NCBI GenBank assembly: GCA_023230065.1
Contig: JALNYB010000050.1
Span: forward strand, 1 to 9,621
Length of the DNA stretch: 9,621 nucleotides
Direction: 5' to 3'
DNA from: Candidatus Methanomethylophilaceae archaeon
GTDB taxonomy: Archaea > Thermoplasmatota > Thermoplasmata > Methanomassiliicoccales > Methanomethylophilaceae
Part shown: in pieces, positions 1 to 6,666 of the stretch
Layout of the letters: each line of letters opens with the position of its first letter
Position numbering within the stretch: the stretch's first letter is position 1
The notes under the pieces: generated by a model
The model's input: only the letters and a program-made list of their open reading frames with translations
Told to the model about the DNA's origin: nothing
The model's database searches: none
Position numbers and translations under genes: made by a program

Positions 1-358
1 CATTAGAAACAACGATCGTTCCCGAATAAGAACCCTCTTGGTAAAGGAATCCCGAAACGGTAACAGTTGCAACAACTGTCGTTGCACCGGCAACGTAATC
101 CGAGGTCATGCTCAAGGTCAATCCGTGGACATCCGATCCTGTTTTCCATTCGACCTTTGCAGGTTCGAATGCTCCGGAATCATCACACGTGATCTTTATT
201 TCATCAGAATAGATCGTCCATTGCTTAGCATCGGATCCCGCGCTGTCTTCCATTGCCAAGCAATAATACAGACCGCCGAAGCCAATCAACAATGATATCA
301 GAATTACGATCATTCTGTTCTTTTTTGATTTTTTGTAATATTTTGTATCAAACGACAT
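1..358 (-). CDS. Partial membrane-anchored protein of unknown function (C-terminus beyond the left edge)
   Basis: On the minus strand an ATG at 358-356 opens a frame that stays open to base 1, giving 119 codons with the C-terminus off the window. The product starts with about 13 polar, lysine-rich residues, then one hydrophobic helix (about residues 14-32, including IVILISLLIGFGGLYY). A beta-rich, Thr/Ser/Val-rich stretch without cysteine clusters follows. I read this as an uncleaved signal anchor with an outward-facing domain, possibly Ig-like; the fold is an inference and no family is recognised. The start lies 11 bases after the stop of the 82-aa gene, and a GGTG stretch about 5 bases before the ATG can pair with the 16S rRNA tail, so it should share a transcript with its two neighbours. 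Confidence 0.6.
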   Translation of the reverse strand, partial: MSFDTKYYKKSKKNRMIVILISLLIGFGGLYYCLAMEDSAGSDAKQWTIYSDEIKITCDDSGAFEPAKVEWKTGSDVHGLTLSMTSDYVAGATTVVATVTVSGFLYQEGSYSGTIVVSN

Positions 359-369
359 TTCAACACCGT

Positions 370-618
370 TCAAAAAATTGTACTTTGTACAGTACAGACC
401 GGATAATTTTCTCCCGATCTAGAATATTCGTAGTTCAGATTACACGTAAAGATCACATGTTTGCCATTACAGAGATCCACCTGATACACGGTTGACGATG
501 CAGTCATTCTATGGTAGAATTCATGCGCTGCAATGTAGTCGCTAAAATTGTATTTGCGACTTTTATTTTCGCCGGATACCGTGCGATATTTTATCAAAAC
601 AGAAAATGAATCTACCAT
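370..618 (-). CDS. Small hypothetical protein, 82 aa
   Basis: An 82-residue product with no recognised family. It is soluble, with alternating hydrophobic/polar stretches that suggest beta strands around an N-terminal YNFSDYIAAHEFYHRM helix-like segment. Cysteines at about 49, 59 and 75 do not form a metal motif. The ATG lies 6 bases after the TGA of the 131-aa gene. A GTGAT stretch about 6 bases upstream of the ATG matches the 3' part of the archaeal Shine-Dalgarno consensus. Its place between two same-strand genes with tiny gaps argues that it is translated. A plus-strand frame (253-495) overlaps it, but that frame also overlaps the neighbouring gene and has no initiation signal. Function is unknown. 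Confidence 0.55.
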   Translation of the reverse strand: MVDSFSVLIKYRTVSGENKSRKYNFSDYIAAHEFYHRMTASSTVYQVDLCNGKHVIFTCNLNYEYSRSGENYPVCTVQSTIF

Positions 619-624
619 AGGAGA

Positions 625-1020
625 TCACTTCTTTGGTTTGAAGGCAATCAATGCAGCTTCAAGATCATCTTTCGAGTAATCGGCCTTAGTTATGTCGATA
701 CCGGTTTTCTGAACAAACTCTTTCACATTAGTATAGAACCTGATCATATTGTCCAAGCTCTCGATATCTCCGGATAAAGAGATCTGAACAGGGAATCCTT
801 TGCTATTGCTGTAACCTCTAGCATTCGCATAGAAAACAGGTTCAGGATCCTCATACTCTTCCAAGGATCCTTCTTTCGGCCATGCTACCGATCCTAAAAC
901 GAATGTAGCATCTCCGGAAACGGAAACAAGATATTTCTCATTCTTTGGTTTTCTTTTTACATCATTGCCGGCAGGTACGCCGAATTCTTTTTGTACATTA
1001 TTGATTTTTTCATTTACCAT
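625..1020 (-). CDS. Hypothetical soluble protein, 131 aa, first gene of a minus-strand operon
   Basis: A 131-residue protein with no transmembrane segment, no cysteine and no motif I recognise. The first 30 residues are charged and probably flexible. The middle (30-85) alternates hydrophobic and polar residues, as in a beta sheet. The end is helical and charged, finishing in a lysine-rich tail. The ATG at 1020 is well supported: an AAGAGGT Shine-Dalgarno stretch lies 6 bases upstream, and a TATA element sits at 1062-1055, so the leader should be only about 10 nt. It is the promoter-proximal gene of a three-gene unit with the 82-aa protein and the membrane-anchored protein to its left. No function can be assigned. 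Confidence 0.75.
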   Translation of the reverse strand: MVNEKINNVQKEFGVPAGNDVKRKPKNEKYLVSVSGDATFVLGSVAWPKEGSLEEYEDPEPVFYANARGYSNSKGFPVQISLSGDIESLDNMIRFYTNVKEFVQKTGIDITKADYSKDDLEAALIAFKPKK

Positions 1021-1054
1021 TTTAATACCTCTTTTCGAAGTTTTTCATTAGATT

Positions 1055-1068
1055 TTTTATAAGAAGTT
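1055..1068 (-). promoter_or_regulatory. TATA-box promoter of the minus-strand three-gene unit
   Basis: Read on the minus strand, TTATAAAA (1062-1055) is preceded by GAAACT, a plausible BRE. The box centre is about 38 bases before the ATG at 1020, which places the start site near 1032 and leaves room for the AAGAGGT ribosome site. Confidence 0.55.
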
Positions 1069-1072
1069 TCAA

Positions 1073-1118
1073 GGGGGTTCCGGACGAAATGAAAAATTAC
1101 TATGCCGTAACCACCCCC
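1073..1118. repeat. Bulged inverted repeat upstream of the minus-strand promoter
   Basis: GGGGGTT at 1073-1079 can pair with AACC-A-CCC at 1109-1116: seven pairs with one bulged A, across a 29-base AT-rich loop. It lies just upstream of the minus-strand TATA box. It could be an operator or an RNA hairpin; nothing further can be said from the sequence. Confidence 0.35.
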
Positions 1119-1150
1119 TCTCTAGAGTGAACCAGCGAGTGTGAAACCAA

Positions 1151-1196
1151 TAACGCGTCAAATGTAACGCGATCAAAAGAATTAGAAAGATCAAAA
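1151..1196. repeat. Two pairs of short direct repeats
   Basis: TAACGCG occurs at 1151-1157 and 1165-1171 (14-base period). GATCAAAA occurs at 1171-1178 and 1189-1196 (18-base period). They adjoin each other in an otherwise unexplained stretch. They may be binding sites or chance. Confidence 0.3.
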
Positions 1197-1213
1197 CAAG
1201 ATTCTGGACTTAG

Positions 1214-1238
1214 AAAAAAATGCCGTCCATCCTCGGCA
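1214..1238 (-). terminator. Minus-strand hairpin plus T7 terminator
   Basis: TGCCG (1221-1225) and CGGCA (1234-1238) form a perfect 5-bp stem with an 8-base loop. On the minus strand it is followed at once by seven T (1220-1214). No minus-strand protein gene lies upstream of it in the window, so it may end a short non-coding transcript begun between about 1280 and 1375. Confidence 0.5.
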
Positions 1239-1303
1239 CTCCTTTTACTGTCTGGCTAGTCGGTTTAGAGCATTTGTTTTTTTAGATATTTGAATGTATT
1301 CTG

Positions 1304-1327
1304 ATTTTTATGTGTAAATTTACATAA
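1304..1327. promoter_or_regulatory. Perfect palindrome TGTAAATTTACA with adjacent TATA-like element (putative operator)
   Basis: Bases 1313-1324 are a perfect 12-bp palindrome, typical of a site for a dimeric transcription regulator. On the minus strand an ATAAAAAT element (1311-1304) follows directly, so the site could control a minus-strand transcript. It also lies 52 bases before the start of the zinc-ribbon gene on the plus strand. Which direction it serves is not decided by the sequence. Confidence 0.45.
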
Positions 1328-1375
1328 CGAATTGTTTTTCTACATATTACTTGATTACTGAACTAAAGTGGTATT

Positions 1376-1705
1376 ATGAAAGCAGATACGGCAGGATTGC
1401 TGATAAGTGCGATATGGATTGTGTTTTGGATAGCGAAACTTCTATTCAGTTCTAATCTCAACACGAATACCACACAGGGACAGCAGATTCTTATTGCGAT
1501 ATATCTGTTTATTATCATAGGTGCAGTGATTCTTTTATATTTCTTCTGGAAAAAGATCGGTCGTGTTATGGTTGGAAAGGTGATGAGTTCTAATCATTGT
1601 CCCAAATGTTATACTAAATTTAAAAAAGGAGAAACATTCTGTAAGAAATGCGGCGAGCCTCTTGTGAAAGAAGAAGAAAGCAAATGGGGAAAGTCGGAAT
1701 TGTGA
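1376..1705 (+). CDS. Two-helix membrane protein with C-terminal zinc ribbon, 109 aa
   Basis: Two hydrophobic helices (about residues 7-26 and 37-58) are followed by a basic stretch and a compact zinc ribbon: HCPKC at 74-78 and CKKC at 89-92. The ten-residue spacing is usual for the short zinc-ribbon domains fused to archaeal and bacterial membrane proteins of unknown role. The ribbon probably faces the cytoplasm, judging from the positive residues after the second helix. The ATG at 1376 has only a weak AGTGGT ribosome site. The gene is monocistronic: a T6 run (1724-1729) follows its stop and the ATPase downstream has its own TATA box. Substrate, partner and process are unknown. Confidence 0.75.
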   Translation: MKADTAGLLISAIWIVFWIAKLLFSSNLNTNTTQGQQILIAIYLFIIIGAVILLYFFWKKIGRVMVGKVMSSNHCPKCYTKFKKGETFCKKCGEPLVKEEESKWGKSEL

Positions 1706-1723
1706 CTCTGCCTTCAGCCTGAT

Positions 1724-1732
1724 TTTTTATAT
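1724..1732 (+). promoter_or_regulatory. TATA box of the arsA-pyrC operon (leaderless start)
   Basis: TTTTTATAT is centred about 27 bases before the ATG at 1756, so transcription should begin at or next to the start codon. No Shine-Dalgarno stretch precedes this ATG, which agrees with leaderless translation. The same T-run may also end the upstream zinc-ribbon transcript. Confidence 0.55.
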
Positions 1733-1755
1733 GTACAATATAATTTGGATTCCTT

Positions 1756-2931
1756 ATGAGGACCATTATCTACAACGGAAAAGGTGGTGTCGGTAAGACA
1801 TCGGTCTCAGCAGCTACCGCACGCAGATTGGCTAAGTTGGGTCATCGTACGATAATTATGAGTGTGGATACGGCTCATTCTTTAGGAGATTCCCTCGGTG
1901 TGGAACTTTCATCGGATATACGTAATGTAGGTCCGAATCTGGATGCTTTTGAGTTAGATATCATTCATGAGATGAGGACGAAATGGTCTGCGATCAAGGA
2001 TTACATTTCTGCATTTCTTCTCTCACAGGGTGTAGGGGATATTTCTGCAGACGAAATGGCAATACTTCCGGGCATGGAAATGGCTGCTGCATTGTTCTAT
2101 GTACTTCAATTCAAAGACAGCGGAGAATATGATGTAGTGATCATAGATACTGCGCCCACAGGGGAAACTTTGAGATTATTGAGTTTCCCAGACGTTTCTA
2201 ATTGGTACATAGAGAAGATGTTCGGAACTGTGAAAAAACTCTTGGCTATAGCAAGGGTGACAGTAGGAAAGGTATTGGATTTTCCGTTGCCGTCCAAAGA
2301 AGTTATGCAAAGTATTGAAGAAATAAAAGATAATATGCAACGTGTAAAGGCCATACTGGAGGATTCTGAGAATACGACCATACGTCTTGTTTTAAATCCA
2401 GAGACTATGGCAATAAACGAGACCATGCGGTCTTACACTTATTTGTGTCTGTACAATAAGACTGTGGAGTGTCTCATTGTAAATAAGATACTTCCTCCGA
2501 TGAAGAATGCATACTTTAAAGAGAAGATGAAGGAACAGGAAAAGCATCTTCAGGAGATACACGAGGCTTTTGATCCGTTAAAGATAATGTATGCTAAGAT
2601 GATGCCTACAGAGCTCAGAGGTCCTGAAGCATTGGATCTTATGGCAGATATGATATTCGAGGATTCAGACCCAATAGAGGTTTATGCAACGTCTAGTCCT
2701 ATGCATTTCGAGACAGAAGGAGATATTGACAAATTATATGTCCAGATGCCGTTTGTCAAAAAAGAGGATGTAGAATTGTTTAAGGCGCAGGACAACTCTA
2801 TCATAATACACACAGGAAGTCAGAAGAGGACAGTATCCCTTCCGATGACCTTTAAAGATTCAGAGATGATCGGTGCAGAATTCACAGATTCTCATCTGAT
2901 TGTAAAGTTCAGGAGGAATAAAGATGAGTGA
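1756..2931 (+). CDS. arsA: ArsA/Get3-family ATPase with C-terminal HSP20-like domain
   Basis: A 391-residue SIMIBI-class ATPase. The deviant Walker A GKGGVGKTS is at 8-16. A DTAHSLGDSLG switch I segment lies near 38-48, and IIDTAPTGETLRLL (about 129-142) is the switch II signature of the ArsA/TRC40 group. A helical region follows, then from about 316 to 388 a beta-rich stretch ending in LIVKFRR that matches the HSP20-like domain found at the end of many prokaryotic ArsA homologues. The CxxC zinc pair of eukaryotic Get3 is absent. No arsB or arsR is nearby, so a role in membrane-protein targeting or another ATP-driven chaperone task is likelier than arsenite export; this is inference. It starts the operon, probably leaderless, and overlaps the next gene by 8 bases. 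Confidence 0.9.
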   Translation: MRTIIYNGKGGVGKTSVSAATARRLAKLGHRTIIMSVDTAHSLGDSLGVELSSDIRNVGPNLDAFELDIIHEMRTKWSAIKDYISAFLLSQGVGDISADEMAILPGMEMAAALFYVLQFKDSGEYDVVIIDTAPTGETLRLLSFPDVSNWYIEKMFGTVKKLLAIARVTVGKVLDFPLPSKEVMQSIEEIKDNMQRVKAILEDSENTTIRLVLNPETMAINETMRSYTYLCLYNKTVECLIVNKILPPMKNAYFKEKMKEQEKHLQEIHEAFDPLKIMYAKMMPTELRGPEALDLMADMIFEDSDPIEVYATSSPMHFETEGDIDKLYVQMPFVKKEDVELFKAQDNSIIIHTGSQKRTVSLPMTFKDSEMIGAEFTDSHLIVKFRRNKDE

Positions 2932-3388
2932 CAAAAAAGATCAATCCGAATACGAGGATCCAGAATTAGAGAGATTTGTTCGCGAGAACAATGAAATGAT
3001 TAAAAAATTGCTCAAGGTACAGAAGGATCTTGCCAAAGAGACCCTGAAAGAGGAGAAGGACAGGGTAGAAGAGCTCATCGAATATCAGAAGGTCAAGACC
3101 AAAGAGGTAGCAGAGGGAGTTGTTACAATGCTGACAGACCCAGATGTACAGAAGCATTTTATGGCTGTAGGTCTGGAATTTTTCATGGGAATCAATGCTT
3201 TGATGAAGGCTGCGCCTCTTCCGGATGTGGTCAAGGATGCAATGAACAAAGCAGAAGATATCAAAGATGAGACATCTAAGAACTTTTGCAAAGTGAATCC
3301 TAATTGTGCTAAGAAACCTAAAACACAGAAAGTGGACATCACAGATGGCGATAAGAAATCCACCACCAAAAAGGTTAAGATTGATTGA
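2924..3388 (+). CDS. Charged helical protein coupled to the ArsA-family ATPase, 154 aa
   Basis: I recognise no family. Residues about 10-75 are strongly charged and heptad-like, as in a coiled coil. Residues about 78-112 (LTDPDVQKHFMAVGLEFF and on) are amphipathic and methionine-rich. The tail is lysine-rich, with two cysteines in CKVNPNC. There is no signal peptide or clear membrane span. The ATG at 2924 lies inside the end of the ATPase gene (8-base overlap) behind a strong AGGAGGA site at 2911-2917, so the two products should be made together. The context suggests a partner or membrane adaptor of the ATPase. That is inference from gene order and from the amphipathic segment only. Confidence 0.8.
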   Translation: MSDKKDQSEYEDPELERFVRENNEMIKKLLKVQKDLAKETLKEEKDRVEELIEYQKVKTKEVAEGVVTMLTDPDVQKHFMAVGLEFFMGINALMKAAPLPDVVKDAMNKAEDIKDETSKNFCKVNPNCAKKPKTQKVDITDGDKKSTTKKVKID

Positions 3389-3390
3389 CC

Positions 3391-3972
3391 ATGGATCTCA
3401 AAGACGGAGTGGTAGCTGTCAAGGCTGCTCGTAAATTCATCGAGTTTTGGACGGAAGGTAATAGGACAACTGTCGATTTTCCGGAATCATTCTCAAAGAA
3501 AAGTGGCGTATTCGTTACAGTATTAAAGTACCCCTCTGGGGATCTAAGGGGATGTATAGGGTATTCTGAGCCCATACTCTCTCTGCGTGAAGCATTGGAG
3601 AATTCTGCGTTATCTGTGTGTCACGATCCACGTTTTCCACATTTGACGATAGAAGAAGCTAAGGCTTGCACTGTAGAGGTGACGATCCTCACTCCTCCTA
3701 AGGAATTGAAATTCAACAATGTAGATGAGATGTTGAATAAGATCGAGCTTGGAAAGGATGGGGTCATAATGGATTTCAGAGGGTATAAAGGATTGTATCT
3801 ACCCCAGGTACCCATCGAACAGGGTTGGGATAAACAGGAGATGATGTTCCATCTTTCTGAGAAAGCAGGTCTTAACAGAGGTGCTTGGATATACAAAGGC
3901 ACAAGGGTCTGGACATTTCAGGGAGAGATATTCTCAGAGGTCAATCCTAGTGGAGAAGTAGTTAGGAAGTAA
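3391..3972 (+). CDS. AMMECR1-domain protein (AmmeMemoRadiSam system protein A family), 193 aa
   Basis: The product carries the AMMECR1 domain over most of its length, with the family hallmark LRGCIGY at about 52-58. HDPRFPHLTIEEA and VEVTILTPP are further conserved blocks. The family is universal in archaea, and related proteins form a predicted three-part system with a MEMO protein and a radical-SAM enzyme. Neither partner is in this window. The biochemical function is not established; the conserved Cys55 suggests a catalytic or modified thiol. The ATG at 3391 lies two bases after the preceding stop. A TTG at 3385 would add two residues and sits at a better distance from an AGGT stretch, so the start is uncertain by six bases. 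The gene is co-transcribed with arsA and pyrC. Confidence 0.85.
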   Translation: MDLKDGVVAVKAARKFIEFWTEGNRTTVDFPESFSKKSGVFVTVLKYPSGDLRGCIGYSEPILSLREALENSALSVCHDPRFPHLTIEEAKACTVEVTILTPPKELKFNNVDEMLNKIELGKDGVIMDFRGYKGLYLPQVPIEQGWDKQEMMFHLSEKAGLNRGAWIYKGTRVWTFQGEIFSEVNPSGEVVRK

Positions 3973-3975
3973 ATC

Positions 3976-5238
3976 ATGGATATTGATCTAGTACTCGAAG
4001 GAAGGACGTTCATTAACGGTGAATTGTCCTATGCAGAGATAGGCATAAAGGATGGTAAGATAGTTACTTTAGGAAAAATGGTGCGTGGCGGTGAGGAAAG
4101 GATAGATATCGGGACAAGTAAGATAATCTTGCCTGGATTCATGGATCCACATGTACATTTCAGAGATCCTGGAATGACACAGAAAGAGGATTTCGGTACT
4201 GGTACCATGGCTGCAGTGCACGGCGGAGTAACATGTGTATTGGATATGCCAAATACAAAGCCTCCCGCAGTGAATGTTCAGTCTGTTCTGGATAAGAAAT
4301 CTATCATCAAGAAGAAGGCATATACAGATTATGGGTTGTTCGCAGCTGTTACGCCGGGTTGTCACGTAGGCCTGCTTGCCCCAATGGTCGCAGGATTCAA
4401 ATTATTCATGGGCTCTACCACAGGTCAGATACTTCTCAACGATGATGACGAGATTGCGTCTGTTATGAAGGATATTAACATTACTGGCAAAAGATTGAGT
4501 GTTCATGCAGAGGACGATAATATGATATCTGGAGAATCCGAATCATGTTGCAGAGACCATTTAAGGAATCGTCCAGTAGAGGCAGAATACAGTGCCATAC
4601 GTAGACTGGCACATTACAAAGGAATGAAGATCAATATCTGTCACAATACCAATCCAGAAAGTATTAGGATGGCATCCGAACTCGGATTTACAACAGAGGT
4701 AACGCTTCATCATATGTTTTTCGATGTAGATCGTAACACCACCGCAGAATACAAGGTAAATCCGCCGATAAGAGATAAAGCTACCAAGGACAAATTGTTT
4801 CAGACATTCTTGGATAATAAGATCACAATGTTTGGAACAGATCATGCACCGCATACGTTATCTGAGAAATCCCAGGATTTCGATTCGGCTCCTGGAGGTA
4901 TTCCGGGGGTAGAGACATCGATGCCCATTGTAATGAACATGGTAAGGACCAACATCATACCGATGGAACAGGCGGTAAGGATGGGTGCCGAGGCACCTGC
5001 ATCTGCGTTCAATGTAAAAAAAGGAAAGATCGCGGTTGGATATGACGCAGATCTGGCGTTATTTGACATGCGTAGTGTGTCAACGATAGATGTAAAGAAA
5101 CTTCATAGCAAGGCAGGATACTCACCATATGCCGGTTGGGAGGCTGTTTTCCCCGATACTGTCATAATCAGGGGACAGATACAGGTGCAAGACGGAGAAT
5201 TCTGTGGAGAACGCATTGGAGAGGATATTTGTGGCTGA
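3976..5238 (+). CDS. pyrC: Dihydroorotase
   Basis: A 420-residue amidohydrolase that reversibly cyclises carbamoyl-aspartate to dihydroorotate, the third step of UMP synthesis, in the cytoplasm. The metal ligands are visible: DPHVHFRDPG with His59 and His61, the lysine of FKLFMGSTTG (Lys142, presumably carboxylated), His177 in SVHAED, His223 in NICHNT, and the catalytic Asp289 in GTDHAPH. NPPIR (262-266) and PGGIPG follow as in the class I/ dihydroorotase-like enzymes. The length is full. The ATG comes three bases after the AMMECR1-domain gene, with AGGAAG as ribosome site 6 bases upstream. No other pyr gene is in the window, so pyrimidine genes are scattered in this genome or lie outside. 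Confidence 0.95.
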   Translation: MDIDLVLEGRTFINGELSYAEIGIKDGKIVTLGKMVRGGEERIDIGTSKIILPGFMDPHVHFRDPGMTQKEDFGTGTMAAVHGGVTCVLDMPNTKPPAVNVQSVLDKKSIIKKKAYTDYGLFAAVTPGCHVGLLAPMVAGFKLFMGSTTGQILLNDDDEIASVMKDINITGKRLSVHAEDDNMISGESESCCRDHLRNRPVEAEYSAIRRLAHYKGMKINICHNTNPESIRMASELGFTTEVTLHHMFFDVDRNTTAEYKVNPPIRDKATKDKLFQTFLDNKITMFGTDHAPHTLSEKSQDFDSAPGGIPGVETSMPIVMNMVRTNIIPMEQAVRMGAEAPASAFNVKKGKIAVGYDADLALFDMRSVSTIDVKKLHSKAGYSPYAGWEAVFPDTVIIRGQIQVQDGEFCGERIGEDICG

Positions 5239-6352
5239 TTATGAAGTTGATTATTCGGATGTAATTGGAAAAAAAATAGAGTGTCCCGAGGGCTGCGGAC
5301 TTTGCTGTCTATGTCAGCCAGAGGTATTACCTGATGAAAGATTATTCTTCAGGGAGAATTATCCCAGAGACCTTGTTAAAAGCAGAGGATCCAATCCATA
5401 TTATGCATTGGCGCTCAAAAAGGGACACGGATCATGTGTGTTCTTGGATAATTGTACTAGGAAATGTAAGGTATACGATAATCGTACGACTTACTGTAAG
5501 CAATACCCATTTCATATCTATGTCAGTGACAGGGTCAAGGTAGAGCTTGATCTCTCTTGCAGAGGCGTCTGGTACGGCACTGGAAACGATGCGCTTACCG
5601 AGGCTAAAGGAATAGTCGAGAAGGCTGATAAAAGAATTGTAAAGGCTCTCGTGGAAGCAAAGGATGTGTACCGTCAATTCTACGCAAATTGCAAAGAATC
5701 AGGTATAATGGCAGATCAGTCTACTATTAGGATGTCCCTTTCTGAAAATCTGACTAATTTTACAGACTTGGCATATTTGAGTAAGGTCATGGATCTCTCT
5801 GAACTGGAGCCGGTAATGACTTTGGATGGACTACAGAAAGAGTCCAAGGTCGAGATGGCGGATCTAGAAGATGCTGCAAGGGAAGCAGCAATGGATTCAA
5901 TGGCAACGAATGATCCATTATGCGCTCCAGTATATTGCGATGAGAATTGGAATTGGAATGTATTCATGGCATCTGGCGACAAGATCGACTGGACAGTTCT
6001 GGATGATGAAGGTAATATAAATCTTAAGAATTCAGCGCATGTCAGTGGTATTCCGTTAAAACCTCTTGAAGAAGGCGGAGAGAAAGTACTTGCGGATTAT
6101 ATCGCAACACTTAATCACCGTGATAGCTTCATGGGAAGCGTGTTCTCTTTGATAGATTCCAATGAATATGAGGATAATATGGCAAATGCCTATTATGGAT
6201 GTATGTCTACGACGATCTTAGATCTCATGTGGAGGGCATCAATGTTAGATCATTTCATGGGGACTGGTATGGGATCAAAAGGTATGCAGGAAGCCATAAT
6301 CTTTTATGATATGGATCGTTTGGATGCACAAGCGATAGGAGCATTTGTCTGA
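5231..6352 (+). CDS. YkgJ-type cysteine-cluster protein with long C-terminal extension
   Basis: The N-terminal 100 residues match the YkgJ family (putative zinc- or iron-binding cysteine cluster). ECPEGCGLCCLC supplies Cys18, 22, 25, 26 and 28. A second group (Cys69, 75, 79, 89) ends in the typical CKVYDNR...YCKQYPF. About 270 further residues, acidic and helical with no recognised domain, make it longer than most family members. Two GTG starts are possible. The one used here (5231) has a GGAGAGG site 6 bases upstream and overlaps pyrC by 8 bases, as the ATPase and its partner do. GTG 5204 would add nine residues and has only GGAG. It is the last gene of the operon. The family's biochemical role is unproven. 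Confidence 0.8.
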   Translation: MADYEVDYSDVIGKKIECPEGCGLCCLCQPEVLPDERLFFRENYPRDLVKSRGSNPYYALALKKGHGSCVFLDNCTRKCKVYDNRTTYCKQYPFHIYVSDRVKVELDLSCRGVWYGTGNDALTEAKGIVEKADKRIVKALVEAKDVYRQFYANCKESGIMADQSTIRMSLSENLTNFTDLAYLSKVMDLSELEPVMTLDGLQKESKVEMADLEDAAREAAMDSMATNDPLCAPVYCDENWNWNVFMASGDKIDWTVLDDEGNINLKNSAHVSGIPLKPLEEGGEKVLADYIATLNHRDSFMGSVFSLIDSNEYEDNMANAYYGCMSTTILDLMWRASMLDHFMGTGMGSKGMQEAIIFYDMDRLDAQAIGAFV

Positions 6353-6360
6353 TTTCGCAC

Positions 6361-6385
6361 TCCTTCTATTATAATATAAGAAGGA
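6361..6385 (+). promoter_or_regulatory. LSm-rpl37e-purF promoter: TATA box within an inverted repeat
   Basis: TCCTTCT (6361-6367) and AGAAGGA (6379-6385) are perfect 7-bp inverted arms around an 11-base centre that contains the TATA-like TTATAATATA (6369-6378). A TATA box here would start transcription near 6400, about 40 bases before the LSm ATG. The arrangement fits a regulator that covers the TATA box. A weaker alternative is a hairpin ending the upstream operon. Confidence 0.5.
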
Positions 6386-6437
6386 AAATACGATACTTTC
6401 AAATACTGAATCTAGTATGATGAGTTGGTGGCTTAAA

Positions 6438-6653
6438 ATGATGAAACCATTATCTGTTCTCAGTCAGGCGTCTAACAAGAATGTTATCGTCGAACTTAAA
6501 GGAAAGAGAGAGTACAGAGGAATCCTTGACGGATACGACCCCCATATGAATGTTGTGCTTAAAAACGCAGAGGAATTCTACAACGGGGAGTCCGTAAGGA
6601 AAATCAGTTTGGCTATTGTCCGCGGGGACAACGTAATTTACATTTCACCATAA
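6438..6653 (+). CDS. LSm/Sm-like archaeal RNA-binding protein
   Basis: A 71-residue Sm-fold protein. The Sm1 motif spans about residues 15-46, with the hallmark [15 protein letters not shown]. The Sm2 motif is [13 protein letters not shown] at the C-terminus. Archaeal LSm proteins form heptameric or hexameric rings that bind U-rich RNA and RNase P or tRNA precursors. The frame is open from an ATG at 6417, but that would add a MMSWWLK leader unusual for the family. A GGTGG ribosome site at 6427-6431 sits 6 bases before the ATG at 6438 (9 before the ATG at 6441), so the short form is preferred. It is the first gene of a unit with rpl37e (13-base gap) and purF, an order seen in many archaea. Confidence 0.92.
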   Translation: MMKPLSVLSQASNKNVIVELKGKREYRGILDGYDPHMNVVLKNAEEFYNGESVRKISLAIVRGDNVIYISP

Positions 6654-6666
6654 GGAGACGATTACA

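Noticed and set aside
253..495. An 80-codon plus-strand frame across two minus-strand genes
   Set aside because: It has no ribosome site or promoter, and its composition reflects the antisense of the better supported genes.
1258..1285. GGTTTAGAGC, similar to the start of a Cas9-type CRISPR repeat
   Set aside because: It occurs once, with no second repeat unit, no spacers and no cas gene.
1238..1290. A CTCTAAA stretch on the minus strand resembling the anticodon loop of tRNA-Pyl
   Set aside because: The flanking bases form no anticodon stem and no acceptor, D or T arm can be built.
6417..6437. Upstream ATG giving LSm a seven-residue N-terminal extension
   Set aside because: The extension is not typical of the family, and a GGTGG ribosome site lies inside it, correctly placed for the ATG at 6438.
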